A stretch of DNA of 64,000 bases. It comes from Corynebacterium aurimucosum. GTDB taxonomy: Bacteria; Actinomycetota; Actinomycetes; Mycobacteriales; Mycobacteriaceae. The notes beneath the pieces are model-generated. The model searched no databases and was not told where the DNA came from. It worked only from the letters and a program-made list of their open reading frames with translations. The DNA lies in contig NZ_CP047048.1 in assembly GCF_030408555.1 (NCBI RefSeq), positions 620,001 through 684,000 of the forward strand, written 5' to 3'. Below are positions 1-7,884 of the stretch, in pieces. Both the position numbers and the translations under genes were made by a program. Positions within the stretch are counted from its first letter, which is position 1, and each line of letters starts with the position of its first letter.

Positions 1-36
1 GTACTCCGGCGTGTACTTCTTGCGCTGTTGACTCAC
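1..36 (-). CDS. IS3-family transposase OrfA, N-terminus only
   Basis: Only the first dozen codons are visible: MSQQRKKYTPEY from a GTG at 36-34, preceded on the minus strand by a GAGAGG ribosome-binding site. An in-frame ATG three codons upstream (45-43) would touch that site and is less likely. The basic start followed by YTPEY is typical of IS3 OrfA proteins, whose N-terminal helix-turn-helix binds the element ends. Everything beyond is outside the window. Confidence 0.55.
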   Translation of the reverse strand, partial: MSQQRKKYTPEY

Positions 37-102
37 AATGAACATCCTCTCTTACGGACACAAGATCCGTACAAATAGGGTGTCCACTAAACGAGGGTAA
101 CC
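1..102 (-). mobile_element. end of an IS3-type insertion sequence (cut by window edge)
   Basis: This is the 5' end of an IS3-type element that continues beyond position 1. Its tip, near 78-102, reads GGTTACCCTCGTTTAGTGGA on the minus strand and abuts an IS110 transposase reading frame exactly where that frame stops. The element therefore appears to have inserted into the IS110 copy. The other end and any target duplication lie outside the window. Confidence 0.6.
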
Positions 103-986
103 TCAGATCGCAAGAAGGATCTGCGCTGCGGTCTTGATGCCGACTCCGGGCATACTCATCAAGACCTCACAAAGAGGGAAATCAGCGAGCATCTCTTCAA
201 CCTGCTCAGCAATGGTGTTTCGTTGCTCTTTGAGGGCCTGGATGTTTGCAGCCAGTTGAGGAATTACTAACTCGGCGGCATCGCTTCCAGGCACGGTGAC
301 TGTTTGAGCTTTCAGCGCTGTAAAAATGTCGTCTACCAGCGGGGTGGGGTCTTTACGTGTGCGCTTGATCATCCAGTTCAACACTCGTTGGTATCCGGCT
401 CTTTTTAGCCCCTGCGGTCCCTTGTAATGGATCAATAATTCCAGGATCGGCGTGCGAGTCAGGGTGCTACCAGCAAAAACTCGTTCCAGGCTGGGGTAGA
501 TCTGGGTGAGGACACTGCGAAGCCGATTGACAGTGCGAGTGCAATCGCGGGCGATGTCATCATCGAAGCCGGACAGCATCTTTAGGGCGGAGAGTACCTC
601 ATCATTGCGGTCGACGGCACGTAGCGTGTGGGGCATTGTGCGGGCGGTGTCGGCGATGATGAATGCGTCGCGTTTGTCTGTTTTGCACGTCCCGGATAGA
701 GATCTGCAGCTTTGCGCATCGCAAGACCTGGCAGGTATCCGACTTCGCAACCGCAGTCCCGGGCTACAGCAATCGGTAGTGCGCCGATGGTGTTGGGTTG
801 GTCGACGATCACGAGCACGGTGCCAAGCTTCTGAAGCTGGTGAAAAACGCCTGCTAGTTCGGATTCGAGTTGAGGCAACGGTTTGTCGAAGACCTTGTTG
901 CCATCACGGTCTAAGGCGCAGGCGTGGTGTTCAGATTTGCCGACGTCTAACCCAAGGAATATGTCGATGGAATGCTCCGGAGACAT
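103..986 (-). pseudogene. IS110-family transposase, frameshifted and truncated
   Basis: IS110 transposases have an N-terminal DEDD (RuvC-like) domain and a C-terminal transposase_20 domain. The N-terminal half (986 to about 690) begins MSPEHSIDIFLGLDVGKSEH, with the first catalytic Asp in GLDVGK. The second half continues in another frame (TDKRDAFIIADTARTMP) and ends LMSMPGVGIKTAAQILLAI at 103. The frames join again if one A is restored to the T run at 681-684 (plus strand): GCA AAA ACA GAC gives the expected RAKTDKRDA. The C-terminal domain is lost where the IS3-type element begins. Both lesions make this a dead copy. The frameshift could be a sequencing error, but the truncation is real. 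Confidence 0.85.
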
Positions 987-1270
987 GATGAGCTCCTAGA
1001 AAACGAGATGGGTATGGCGTTGTTCCAGTCGCTGGTGTCATGACCTTCGTTGCAAGCACCCACGTTACAAAGAGACCTAGTTTAAAACTGGCCGTGTCCC
1101 TATCAGCTGTCATCGAAAGTCCTGGCACCCGGCGGCAACACCCCCCGGATTATGGAAACTACAGGGCAGGTAAGCCATACCGGGACCAGCGACTATCCCC
1201 ATTATCGGGGACACTCACAAGGTAACGGGCAAGTAAACCATGTGACTAATGCCTTTTAAGTGGAACCATG

Positions 1271-1333
1271 TGCAAGTTTGAGCTGTACACAGAATGACCA
1301 GCTCAAACTTGCAAGTGACCAGCTTAAACCTGC
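1271..1333. repeat. inverted repeat cluster between IS110 remnant and fatty-acid operon
   Basis: TGCAAGTTTGAGCT (1271-1284) and AGCTCAAACTTGCA (1300-1313) form a perfect 14-bp inverted repeat with a 15-base spacer. A third degenerate copy, AGCTTAAACCTGC, follows at 1320-1333, and GACCAGCT precedes the last two. Repeated short motifs like this are typical of IS21- or IS481-type ends, so this may be the tip of a lost element. The rest of 987-1270 holds the IS110 upstream flank and no recognisable gene. Confidence 0.5.
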
Positions 1334-1371
1334 CTGTCAATTGCCGGTCCAGGTCGCAACGAACAAGGAGA

Positions 1372-1400
1372 AACCCCACTCCGAAAAAGGGAGCGGGGTT
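1372..1400 (-). terminator. terminator of the fatty-acid oxidation pair
   Basis: AACCCCACTCC and GGGAGCGGGGTT pair around the loop GAAAAA with a single mismatch. The hairpin lies about 20 bases downstream of the stop codon of the minus-strand dehydrogenase/hydratase gene. Confidence 0.6.
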
Positions 1401-1421
1401 GGGAAATAGAAGCGGCCGGGG

Positions 1422-3629
1422 CTAGTTGTTGAGGGGCTTGCGGGTTGCGGCCATGTGTTTGGCGCGCTCCACGTTGGCTGGGAGGAGGACCAGCGGTACG
1501 TCGAATTCCACTTCGCGCTCACAGAACTCGGTGAAGCTCAGCGAAGCCGAGGCGGAGTTGGAGGAAGTAGGGGCGGTATACATCTCGGCGAGCTTGGCCA
1601 CGATAACGTGGTCGTTCTCGGTGGTGCCCTCGATGGGCCAGTCATGGTCCAAGGCGGGGGAGCCGGAGTACATCTCGATAGAAGCGTCTGCAGGCGGGGT
1701 GTAGGAGGCAGCCAGGTCCGCGGCCTCGAGCAAAGCGTGAGCGAGGACGTGGTCGAAGGACATGAGCACGACGTCATCCGAAGCCAAGAAACCAGCCTTC
1801 TGTGCCTCGAAAGCAGAAGAGAAGTTGCGCGCCGAGGCGATGAAGTCGAAGGCCTTCTGGTGATAGTCTTCGACACCGGCCGCCTTGAGCCGCTCCAGCG
1901 AAGAGATCGTGCCCGTCCAGCCTGGGTAGAGACCCACCGTGCGCTCCGGGAAACCGAGGCGCGTATCAGCATGAGCAACAATGCGGTCGCAGGCCAGTGC
2001 AGTTTCAAAGCCACCGCCCAAGGCAACACCCCGCACAGCCGCCACCACGGGAACCGGGGCGAACTTGAGCGCACGCAGGGTCTTGGAGCCATCCGCGATC
2101 AAAGATTCGACGCGCGACGCGGAACCCGATTCACCCGCAGCCGCAATGGACGCGAGGTCCGCCCCCGCGCAGAAGACCGGCTTGTCGTTAGCAATGACCA
2201 GAGCGACAAGGTTGGAAGAGGGCACAGCGTCGAGGGCGGCGCAGATAACTTCAAGGGCAGGGGCAGGCAAGGAATTCATCGGCGTGTGCAGGTCGATGAT
2301 GCCGATGCGCCCAGCTGAGGTAGATACCGCGTGGACTGCGCCCGCCTCCAGAGAAACGATGGTCTCAGTATCAAGAGAAGACAGCGTTACGACGCCCTCG
2401 CGCGGCGCGAGCTCCTGACGAGAACCCGTCGAGGACAGCACTGAGCCCTCGCCATAAAAGCCACCCGCCTGAGCAGCAGCGGAGACCAATTCAGGAACGT
2501 CTGCACCATAAGCGGAGGCGACGTGGTCGATACCGATGGCGTCGGCAAGCGCGAAGATGCCCTTCTTCCAGCCGAAGCCTAAGGTCAGTCCCTCGTCGAT
2601 GAGGCCCACGTGGTCCGCGATGGAGGGAGCTACTTCGCAGCAGTAGGCCAGCGTGTCGAGGAAGACCGCGCGGGCAAAACGGCCGCCGGGGGAGTCAGTG
2701 TCCATGACCTCGCGCGGATCCTTGAGGCCCACGACAGGATCGGAGGGTTGAGTACGGGGCACGTACTCGTAAGAGGAGTTGATGACCTCGTCACGGCCGC
2801 GATAGAAGCCACCCTCACCAGTGCGGCCGGTCAGCCCCCGAGAAACGAGACCTTCGATGAAGGAGTCATCACCAAGGGGGACGTCAAGCAGCGGATCACC
2901 TGCCGGCAAGGCCGTCTCCAAAGACTTCCAAATGGGCTTGACCAGCTGGAGACCGATGTAGTCGAGCAGCCCGAAAATACCGGTGCGGGGGATGCCGAAG
3001 GCGCGGCCGAAGGCAGCGTCCGCAAGCTCGTAGCTCACGTCGAACTCGCGGGCGCGGGCCACGCCGGCGGCCATCCAGTAACAGCCCACGCGGTTGGCAA
3101 TGAAGCCCGGCGTATCGCGGCACTCAAGCGCAATCTTGCCCAGGGTTTGCTCGATGGTCGTTCGCAGAGCAGCCTCCGTGGAGCCGGAAGCGATGAGCTC
3201 TACCAGGCGCATGACCTTCGGTGGGTTGAAGAAGTGTGTGATGGCGAACTTGTCGCGGCGGGCTTCCGGCACGCCCTCCAGGAGCGACGCCAGTGGCAGG
3301 GTAGAGGTATTCGAGCTCAACAGAGCATCCGCAGACAAATGAGGCTCAATGGCCTGATAGAGCGAATGCTTGGCGCCGAGGTCTTCGAAGATGGCCTCGA
3401 TGATCCACTCGCGGTCCTCCAGCAGGGCGTAGTCATCGCTGGCGCGCACGCGCTCGGCAAATTCCGGCAGGTGGAAACCCTTGCGCTTGAGCTGGATCTC
3501 GACGCCTCGCTGGGCGCCCTCCGCGTTCTGGTCCAGCAGCACGACGTCCATGCCGGCCGACGCACACAGTGCCGCAATGCCGGATCCCATAGAACCTGCT
3601 CCGATGACGGCTACCTTGGTGATGCTCAT
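1422..3629 (-). CDS. 3-hydroxyacyl-CoA dehydrogenase / enoyl-CoA hydratase fusion
   Basis: This 735-residue enzyme should carry out the hydration and NAD-dependent oxidation steps of fatty-acid beta-oxidation. The dehydrogenase comes first: GAGSMG (10-15) binds NAD, SNTSTLPL and THFFNPPKVMRLVELI form the catalytic region, and DTPGFIANRVGCY leads into the C-terminal dehydrogenase domain. From about residue 430 a crotonase domain follows, with the oxyanion-hole segment FCAGAD and, near 540, GGGFETALACD and LGFPERTVG carrying the two expected glutamates. This order is the reverse of E. coli FadB, where the hydratase is N-terminal. The start codon directly abuts the stop of the upstream thiolase gene, so the two are one operon and probably one enzyme complex. 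Confidence 0.9.
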   Translation of the reverse strand: MSITKVAVIGAGSMGSGIAALCASAGMDVVLLDQNAEGAQRGVEIQLKRKGFHLPEFAERVRASDDYALLEDREWIIEAIFEDLGAKHSLYQAIEPHLSADALLSSNTSTLPLASLLEGVPEARRDKFAITHFFNPPKVMRLVELIASGSTEAALRTTIEQTLGKIALECRDTPGFIANRVGCYWMAAGVARAREFDVSYELADAAFGRAFGIPRTGIFGLLDYIGLQLVKPIWKSLETALPAGDPLLDVPLGDDSFIEGLVSRGLTGRTGEGGFYRGRDEVINSSYEYVPRTQPSDPVVGLKDPREVMDTDSPGGRFARAVFLDTLAYCCEVAPSIADHVGLIDEGLTLGFGWKKGIFALADAIGIDHVASAYGADVPELVSAAAQAGGFYGEGSVLSSTGSRQELAPREGVVTLSSLDTETIVSLEAGAVHAVSTSAGRIGIIDLHTPMNSLPAPALEVICAALDAVPSSNLVALVIANDKPVFCAGADLASIAAAGESGSASRVESLIADGSKTLRALKFAPVPVVAAVRGVALGGGFETALACDRIVAHADTRLGFPERTVGLYPGWTGTISSLERLKAAGVEDYHQKAFDFIASARNFSSAFEAQKAGFLASDDVVLMSFDHVLAHALLEAADLAASYTPPADASIEMYSGSPALDHDWPIEGTTENDHVIVAKLAEMYTAPTSSNSASASLSFTEFCEREVEFDVPLVLLPANVERAKHMAATRKPLNN

Positions 3630-4790
3630 TTACTTCGCTCCATTCTCAATAATCATGGCGATTCCCTGACCGCCGCCGATGCACATGGTGACCAGGCCAT
3701 AGCGCTTGCTTTCGCGGCGCAGCGCATAAGCTAGCTTGGTCAGCAGGATGATGCCCGTCGCGCCAACCGGGTGGCCGTGCGCGACGGCACCGCCATAGAT
3801 ATTCGTCTTGGCCGGGTCGAAGCCCAGCTGGTCCTGCACGGCGATGGCTTGGGCGGCGAAGGCCTCGTTTGATTCGATGAGGTCAATATCCTGCAACTCC
3901 AGGCCGGCCTTCTCAAGCGCCTTCGGCACTGCAGCCACCGGACCGATGCCCATGCGCGTCGGGTCCACGCCCGCGATGGACCAGGACACAATCTTCGCCA
4001 GCGGGTCTAGGCCACGCTTGGTCACCTCCTCTGCGGTGGCCAGCACGGCGGCCGCAGCGCCATCGTTGATGCCGGAGGCGTTGCCGGCGGTGACGGTTCC
4101 ATCTTTAACGAAGACCGGCTTGAGCTTTGCCAGCTTCTCGACGCTCGTCTCCCGCACGCTCTCATCAAAGTCCAGCTCGCCGACGCGGACGATTTCCTCG
4201 GCATGCACACCCTCCGCGCGGGCCTTCGCGGCGCGCTCTTGGGATTCGGCGGCGAATTCGTCCTGGCGTTCGCGGGAGATGTTGTTATCCGCAGCGACGT
4301 TTTCTGCGGTCACGCCCATGTGCCCGGTGCCGAAGGGGCAGGAGAGTGCGCCGGTGAGCCAGTCGTAGAGTTTGCCATCCCCCATGCGCTTGCCAAAGCG
4401 CGCTCCTTCGACGGAGTAGGGCGCGTTACTCATGGATTCTGCGCCGACGGCTAACGCTAGAGAGCCGTCGCCAGACTGCAGGAGTTGGGCTGCACTGATG
4501 ACTGCTTGGACACCGGAGCCGCAGAGGCGGTTAACGCCCATGGCAGTGGAGGAGTCTGGCAACCCTACGTTCCGGGCAATCGCGCGGGAGAGATAGAGGT
4601 CCTTCGGCACAACGGGCATGACGTTGGAGGCCACGGCGGTGTCGAGGTCTTCTCCTGAAAGCCCCGAACGCTCAATAGCCGTTTCGGCCGCAAGGGAGCC
4701 AAGTTCGGTCAGGGAAAGCCGCGCGAGGCTGCCGCCGAATTTGCCGATAGGCAGGCGTGCAGCCCCGGCGATGTAAATGTCCTGGGGCAT
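3630..4790 (-). CDS. acetyl-CoA acyltransferase (thiolase)
   Basis: Degradative-type thiolase of 386 residues that cleaves 3-ketoacyl-CoA to acetyl-CoA and a shortened acyl-CoA. The acyl-accepting cysteine is in NRLCGSGVQAV (near 89), the histidine in AVAHGHPVGATG (near 340), and the second cysteine in MCIGGGQG near the C-terminus. The start chosen is the ATG of MPQDIYIAG at 4790, with GGAGG five bases upstream; an in-frame ATG at 4802 would place that ribosome-binding site inside the gene. It is first in an operon with the dehydrogenase/hydratase fusion, whose start codon follows its stop immediately. Together they resemble a FadA/FadB pair. Confidence 0.92.
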   Translation of the reverse strand: MPQDIYIAGAARLPIGKFGGSLARLSLTELGSLAAETAIERSGLSGEDLDTAVASNVMPVVPKDLYLSRAIARNVGLPDSSTAMGVNRLCGSGVQAVISAAQLLQSGDGSLALAVGAESMSNAPYSVEGARFGKRMGDGKLYDWLTGALSCPFGTGHMGVTAENVAADNNISRERQDEFAAESQERAAKARAEGVHAEEIVRVGELDFDESVRETSVEKLAKLKPVFVKDGTVTAGNASGINDGAAAAVLATAEEVTKRGLDPLAKIVSWSIAGVDPTRMGIGPVAAVPKALEKAGLELQDIDLIESNEAFAAQAIAVQDQLGFDPAKTNIYGGAVAHGHPVGATGIILLTKLAYALRRESKRYGLVTMCIGGGQGIAMIIENGAK

Positions 4791-4813
4791 GAATTCCTCC
4801 ATAGATTTATGCG

Positions 4814-4831
4814 AATGGCCATTAGTTAACT
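4814..4831. promoter_or_regulatory. adjacent palindromes upstream of the thiolase operon
   Basis: Two perfect palindromes, AATGGCCATT (4814-4823) and AGTTAACT (4824-4831), sit side by side 24-41 bases upstream of the thiolase start. This is a plausible operator or promoter region, but no regulator gene is adjacent and the binding protein is unknown. Confidence 0.35.
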
Positions 4832-4934
4832 TGTATCCTAGGTCACTTTCTATTGCCGTGCAATGAAATCAGGCGAGGGGTGTGGGGGTGGCTGCACTTT
4901 TGGCGTGGGTGTAACGTGCGCCACCCCCGCGCTG

Positions 4935-4963
4935 TTTACAGATTGTTCAACAACCCTTATGCT
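4935..4963 (+). promoter_or_regulatory. promoter with GntR-type operator for transporter/cyclase genes
   Basis: A -35-like TTTACA (4935-4940) is followed after 17 bases by TATGCT (4958-4963). The spacer contains the perfect palindrome TTGTTCAACAA (4943-4953). The same palindrome, ATTGTTGAACAAT, occurs at 12043-12055 in front of the divergent pxpA operon. Its half-sites match the TTGT/ACAA spacing common for FCD-type GntR repressors, so the GntR protein at 7263-7862 is the likely ligand-controlled repressor of both units. Confidence 0.65.
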
Positions 4964-5008
4964 TTCACCAACGTTTAATGCGACCTTCGTCACGAAAGGT
5001 GCCCAACA

Positions 5009-6262
5009 ATGAGTTCGGAACCCACCAATCCCTCCGCTTCCCAGGAAGCCGCCCAGAACGCGCCGCAAGAAGTGCAGGCCCCCAAGGGCATCGGCGCCAT
5101 GGCCGGCGCCATGTTCCTCATGGCCACCTCCGCTATCGGCCCGGGCTTTTTGACCCAAACCTCCGTCTTCACCGTGCAGATGGGCGCGGCCTTTGCCTTC
5201 GCCATTGCGCTGTCGATCATCGTCGACATCGCCATCCAGCTGAACGTGTGGCGTGTGCTCGCCATCTCCGGCATGCGTGCCAACGAGCTGGGTAATACTG
5301 TTCTGCCCGGGCTGGGATGGTTCCTCGCCATTCTCGTCTTCATCGGCGGCATGGTCTTTAATATCGGCAACATCGCCGGCTCGGGCCTCGGCCTTAACGC
5401 CCTGCTGGGCATCGATGCTCGTATCGGCGGCCTTATCGCCTCCGCTATCGCCATCTTCATCTTCTTGTCCAAGCGGGCGGGCGTCGCGCTCGACCGCATC
5501 GTCGCCGCGCTGGGCGCCATCATGATTCTGCTCATGCTTTACGTGGCGATTGTTTCCCAGCCGCCGGTGGGCGAGGCGCTGAAGAACACCGTCATGCCGG
5601 AGAGCGTCGATTTCTTCGTCATCACCACCCTCATCGGCGGCACGGTGGGCGGCTACATCACCTTCGCCGGTGCGCACCGCCTCATCGACTCCGGCCTGTC
5701 CGGACCGGAAAACGTCAACGCGATTACCAAGACCTCTGTCCTCGGCATCATCGTCACCGGCATCATGCGCGTGCTGCTCTTCCTCGCGGTCCTGGGTGTC
5801 GTCGCCACGGGCGTTGCCCTCTCTGAAGACAACACGGCTGCCGATGCCTTCCGCCACGCCGCCGGCGAATTTGGTCTCCGCGCCTTCGGCGTTGTGCTCT
5901 TCGCTGCCGGCTTGTCCTCCGTTATCGGCGCGTCCTGCACCTCGATCACCTTCGTGACCACCCAGAAGGTCAGCCCGCGCACCCGCAATTTCCTCACCGT
6001 AGGCTTCATCGTTGTCTGCGCCATTCTCTTCGGCATTCTCAACTCCGCGCCGCAGAAACTCCTCATTTTCGCGGGTGCCTTCAACGGCATCATCCTGCCC
6101 ATCGCTTTCGCTATGGTGATGTGGGTCGCGTTCAAACGCCACGACCTTACCCACGGTGTTAAGCAGCCGATGTGGCTGCTCATCGCCGGTGTGTTAGCAC
6201 TCGTGCTGGAAATCTTCATTGGCGTTAAATCCATCTCGGGAATCGTTAACCTATGGGCATGA
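5009..6262 (+). CDS. NRAMP-family transporter (YcsG-like)
   Basis: Integral membrane protein of 417 residues with a hydrophilic N-terminus of about 30 residues and ten or eleven transmembrane segments from AMFLMATSAIGPGFLTQTSV onward. It belongs to the NRAMP superfamily, but in the branch next to 5-oxoprolinase genes (B. subtilis YcsG), where the substrate is probably organic rather than a metal. AAAGG lies about ten bases upstream of the ATG. The stop codon overlaps the following cyclase gene, so the two are translationally coupled. Neighbours suggest uptake of 5-oxoproline, D-glutamate or a related compound; the substrate is inferred, not visible. Confidence 0.8.
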   Translation: MSSEPTNPSASQEAAQNAPQEVQAPKGIGAMAGAMFLMATSAIGPGFLTQTSVFTVQMGAAFAFAIALSIIVDIAIQLNVWRVLAISGMRANELGNTVLPGLGWFLAILVFIGGMVFNIGNIAGSGLGLNALLGIDARIGGLIASAIAIFIFLSKRAGVALDRIVAALGAIMILLMLYVAIVSQPPVGEALKNTVMPESVDFFVITTLIGGTVGGYITFAGAHRLIDSGLSGPENVNAITKTSVLGIIVTGIMRVLLFLAVLGVVATGVALSEDNTAADAFRHAAGEFGLRAFGVVLFAAGLSSVIGASCTSITFVTTQKVSPRTRNFLTVGFIVVCAILFGILNSAPQKLLIFAGAFNGIILPIAFAMVMWVAFKRHDLTHGVKQPMWLLIAGVLALVLEIFIGVKSISGIVNLWA

Positions 6263-7032
6263 TGCAGACTCCCGCAGAAGTGCGCGCCTTTGCCCGCGCA
6301 CACGACATGACCACCACTGCCGGCCACGCCCGCGGCTTTATGCAAGCCAACCTCATTGCCCTGCCGCGCGAGTACGCCTTCGACTTCCTTCTCTTCGCGC
6401 AGCGCAATCCCAAGCCATGCCCCATCGTCGGCGTGCTGGAAGCAGGACAGTTCACCTCCGACCTCATTCCGAACGGCGATATTCGCACCGACATTCCCGC
6501 CTACAACATCTACGAGGACGGCCAGCTCACGCAGACGCTTGGCGACGCTTCCCCTTTCTACTCCGAAGATATCGTCTCCTTCCTCATCGGTTGTTCCTTT
6601 ACCTTTGAGAACGCCCTTCTGGAGAACGGCATCTCCATTGCGCACATCGAGCAGGGCCGCAACGTACCGATGTATCGCACGTCCATCGCCACCACCCCAG
6701 CCGGGGTCTTCTCCGGGCCGATGGTCGTATCGATGCGCCCGATCCCCGCGAACCAGGTCTCTGATGCCGTCCGCATCACCTCCCGCTACCCAGGCGTCCA
6801 CGGTGCCCCAGTGCACGTCGGCGACCCGGCAGCCATCGGCATCGAAGACCTATCGCAGCCCGATTTCGGCGAAGCCGTCGACATTCCTGAGGGCACAATC
6901 CCGGTCTTCTGGGCGTGCGGCGTGACCCCGCAGGCCATCGTGATGAACTCGCGTCCCAGCCTGGCCATCACGCATGCCCCAGGCAAGATGCTCGTCACCG
7001 ACATCCCGGACCGCGACTTCCTCATCCCCTGA
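6253..7032 (+). CDS. YcsI / DUF1445 family protein (putative D-glutamate cyclase)
   Basis: This 259-residue protein has the family hallmarks: an N-terminal GHARGFMQANLIALP, the block CPIVGVLEAGQFT, an IRTDIPAYNIYEDG stretch, and a C-terminal FWACGVTPQAIVM followed by ITHAPGKMLVTD. The family is annotated as putative hydro-lyase; the homologous mitochondrial enzyme converts D-glutamate to 5-oxo-D-proline. The gene overlaps the end of the transporter by ten bases. No clear ribosome-binding site precedes ATG 6253, and ATGs at 6259 and 6262 are alternatives. In this cluster it could feed 5-oxoproline to the PxpABC enzyme encoded on the other strand. Confidence 0.8.
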   Translation: MGMMQTPAEVRAFARAHDMTTTAGHARGFMQANLIALPREYAFDFLLFAQRNPKPCPIVGVLEAGQFTSDLIPNGDIRTDIPAYNIYEDGQLTQTLGDASPFYSEDIVSFLIGCSFTFENALLENGISIAHIEQGRNVPMYRTSIATTPAGVFSGPMVVSMRPIPANQVSDAVRITSRYPGVHGAPVHVGDPAAIGIEDLSQPDFGEAVDIPEGTIPVFWACGVTPQAIVMNSRPSLAITHAPGKMLVTDIPDRDFLIP

Positions 7033-7075
7033 GCCCCAGTTCGGTGGCGTTTCCTCTAGCTCTCATGACGCCGAT

Positions 7076-7204
7076 ACATGGTTCTACTCAGATGGTTCTG
7101 GTCAGAAGGTTTGTTTGGGGGAAACAAACCTTCTGTGAATGCGTACATGGTTCACTTGGGGGTAAACGAACCTTTTGACCCGAACCATCTCACTAGAACC
7201 ATGT
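7076..7204. repeat. nested palindromic element between convergent genes
   Basis: The 230-base gap between convergent genes holds a nested inverted repeat. Outer arms at 7076-7098 and 7182-7204 match at 21 of 23 positions and begin ACATGGTTCTA. Inside, CAGAAGGTTTGTTT (7103-7116) pairs perfectly with 7122-7135 around GGGGG. A degenerate second hairpin, ATGGTTCACTTGGGGG followed by TAAACGAACCTT, follows at about 7146-7174. The central hairpin may terminate transcription in both directions. The whole could instead be a small non-autonomous repeat. Confidence 0.65.
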
Positions 7205-7262
7205 GGGCCGAGCAGTTTCGCGCGGGTGGAACCGGCTAACAGGAGCGTAGAGGACTCGGAGA

Positions 7263-7862
7263 CTAAAGGACCCGAAGAATCGATTCCATCGCGCGCATCA
7301 AGTCCGCGCGGCAGGCATCGGCGGCGGCCTCACGTTCGCCTTGCGCGATGAGGTGGGCTAAGTCGATGTTGGCCTGCACGTGGTTATCGTGAATCTGCGG
7401 GTAGCGCTCCAATGTCAGCAAGAAGGTGAGTCGCATGCGCGCTAGGAGATGAGACATGGAGCGGTCCAGCGTCGGTGAGCCCAGACCAGCGACCAACCTC
7501 TTGTGGAAGCGCTGGTTGATGAGGGGGCGGGGAGCGCCGTCTTGCACGGCGGATTCGGTCAGCCGCACCAGCTCGCCCGGGTCCTCGAAGGTGGCATAGC
7601 GTGCCGCGGCCGGCTCGATGGCGGCGCGCGCTAAATAAAGATCGCGCACGAAATCGGCATCGGGCGTGGCAATGAAGACACCCCTGTGCGGGATGCGCTC
7701 CACGATGCGCTCGGAAGCGAGCATGGCGAAGGACTCCCGCAGGGTGTTGCGGGAGCATTCGAAGCGCTCGGCCGCGCGGACCTCGCTGAGCTGTTGCCCA
7801 GGCATGTACTCGCCTTCGGAGATGGCGGCGCGGAGCGCGGAGGCGACGGAATCTGCAAGCAT
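7263..7862 (-). CDS. GntR-family regulator (FCD type)
   Basis: Protein of 199 residues with an N-terminal winged helix-turn-helix (VASALRAAISEGEYMPGQQL, then RFECSRNTLRESFAMLASE as recognition region) and an all-helical ligand-binding C-terminal domain of FadR/FCD type containing RAAIEPAAAR and NQRFHKRLV. It is the last gene of the pxpA-pxpBC-biotin carboxylase transcription unit, 22 bases after the carboxylase stop. It should bind the palindromes at 4943-4953 and 12043-12055 and so control both the catabolic operon and the divergent transporter operon. The inducer is probably 5-oxoproline or glutamate; this is inferred from context. Confidence 0.85.
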   Translation of the reverse strand: MLADSVASALRAAISEGEYMPGQQLSEVRAAERFECSRNTLRESFAMLASERIVERIPHRGVFIATPDADFVRDLYLARAAIEPAAARYATFEDPGELVRLTESAVQDGAPRPLINQRFHKRLVAGLGSPTLDRSMSHLLARMRLTFLLTLERYPQIHDNHVQANIDLAHLIAQGEREAAADACRADLMRAMESILRVL

Positions 7863-7884
7863 GCGACTTACAGTAGCCCGCCGC

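Noticed and set aside
2610..3734. 374-codon plus-strand open frame
   Set aside because: Antisense to the dehydrogenase/hydratase fusion, whose motifs are unmistakable.
4850..6154. 434-codon minus-strand open frame
   Set aside because: Antisense to the NRAMP-type transporter; composition (Gly/Glu/Asp/His-rich) is that of a reverse-complement shadow.
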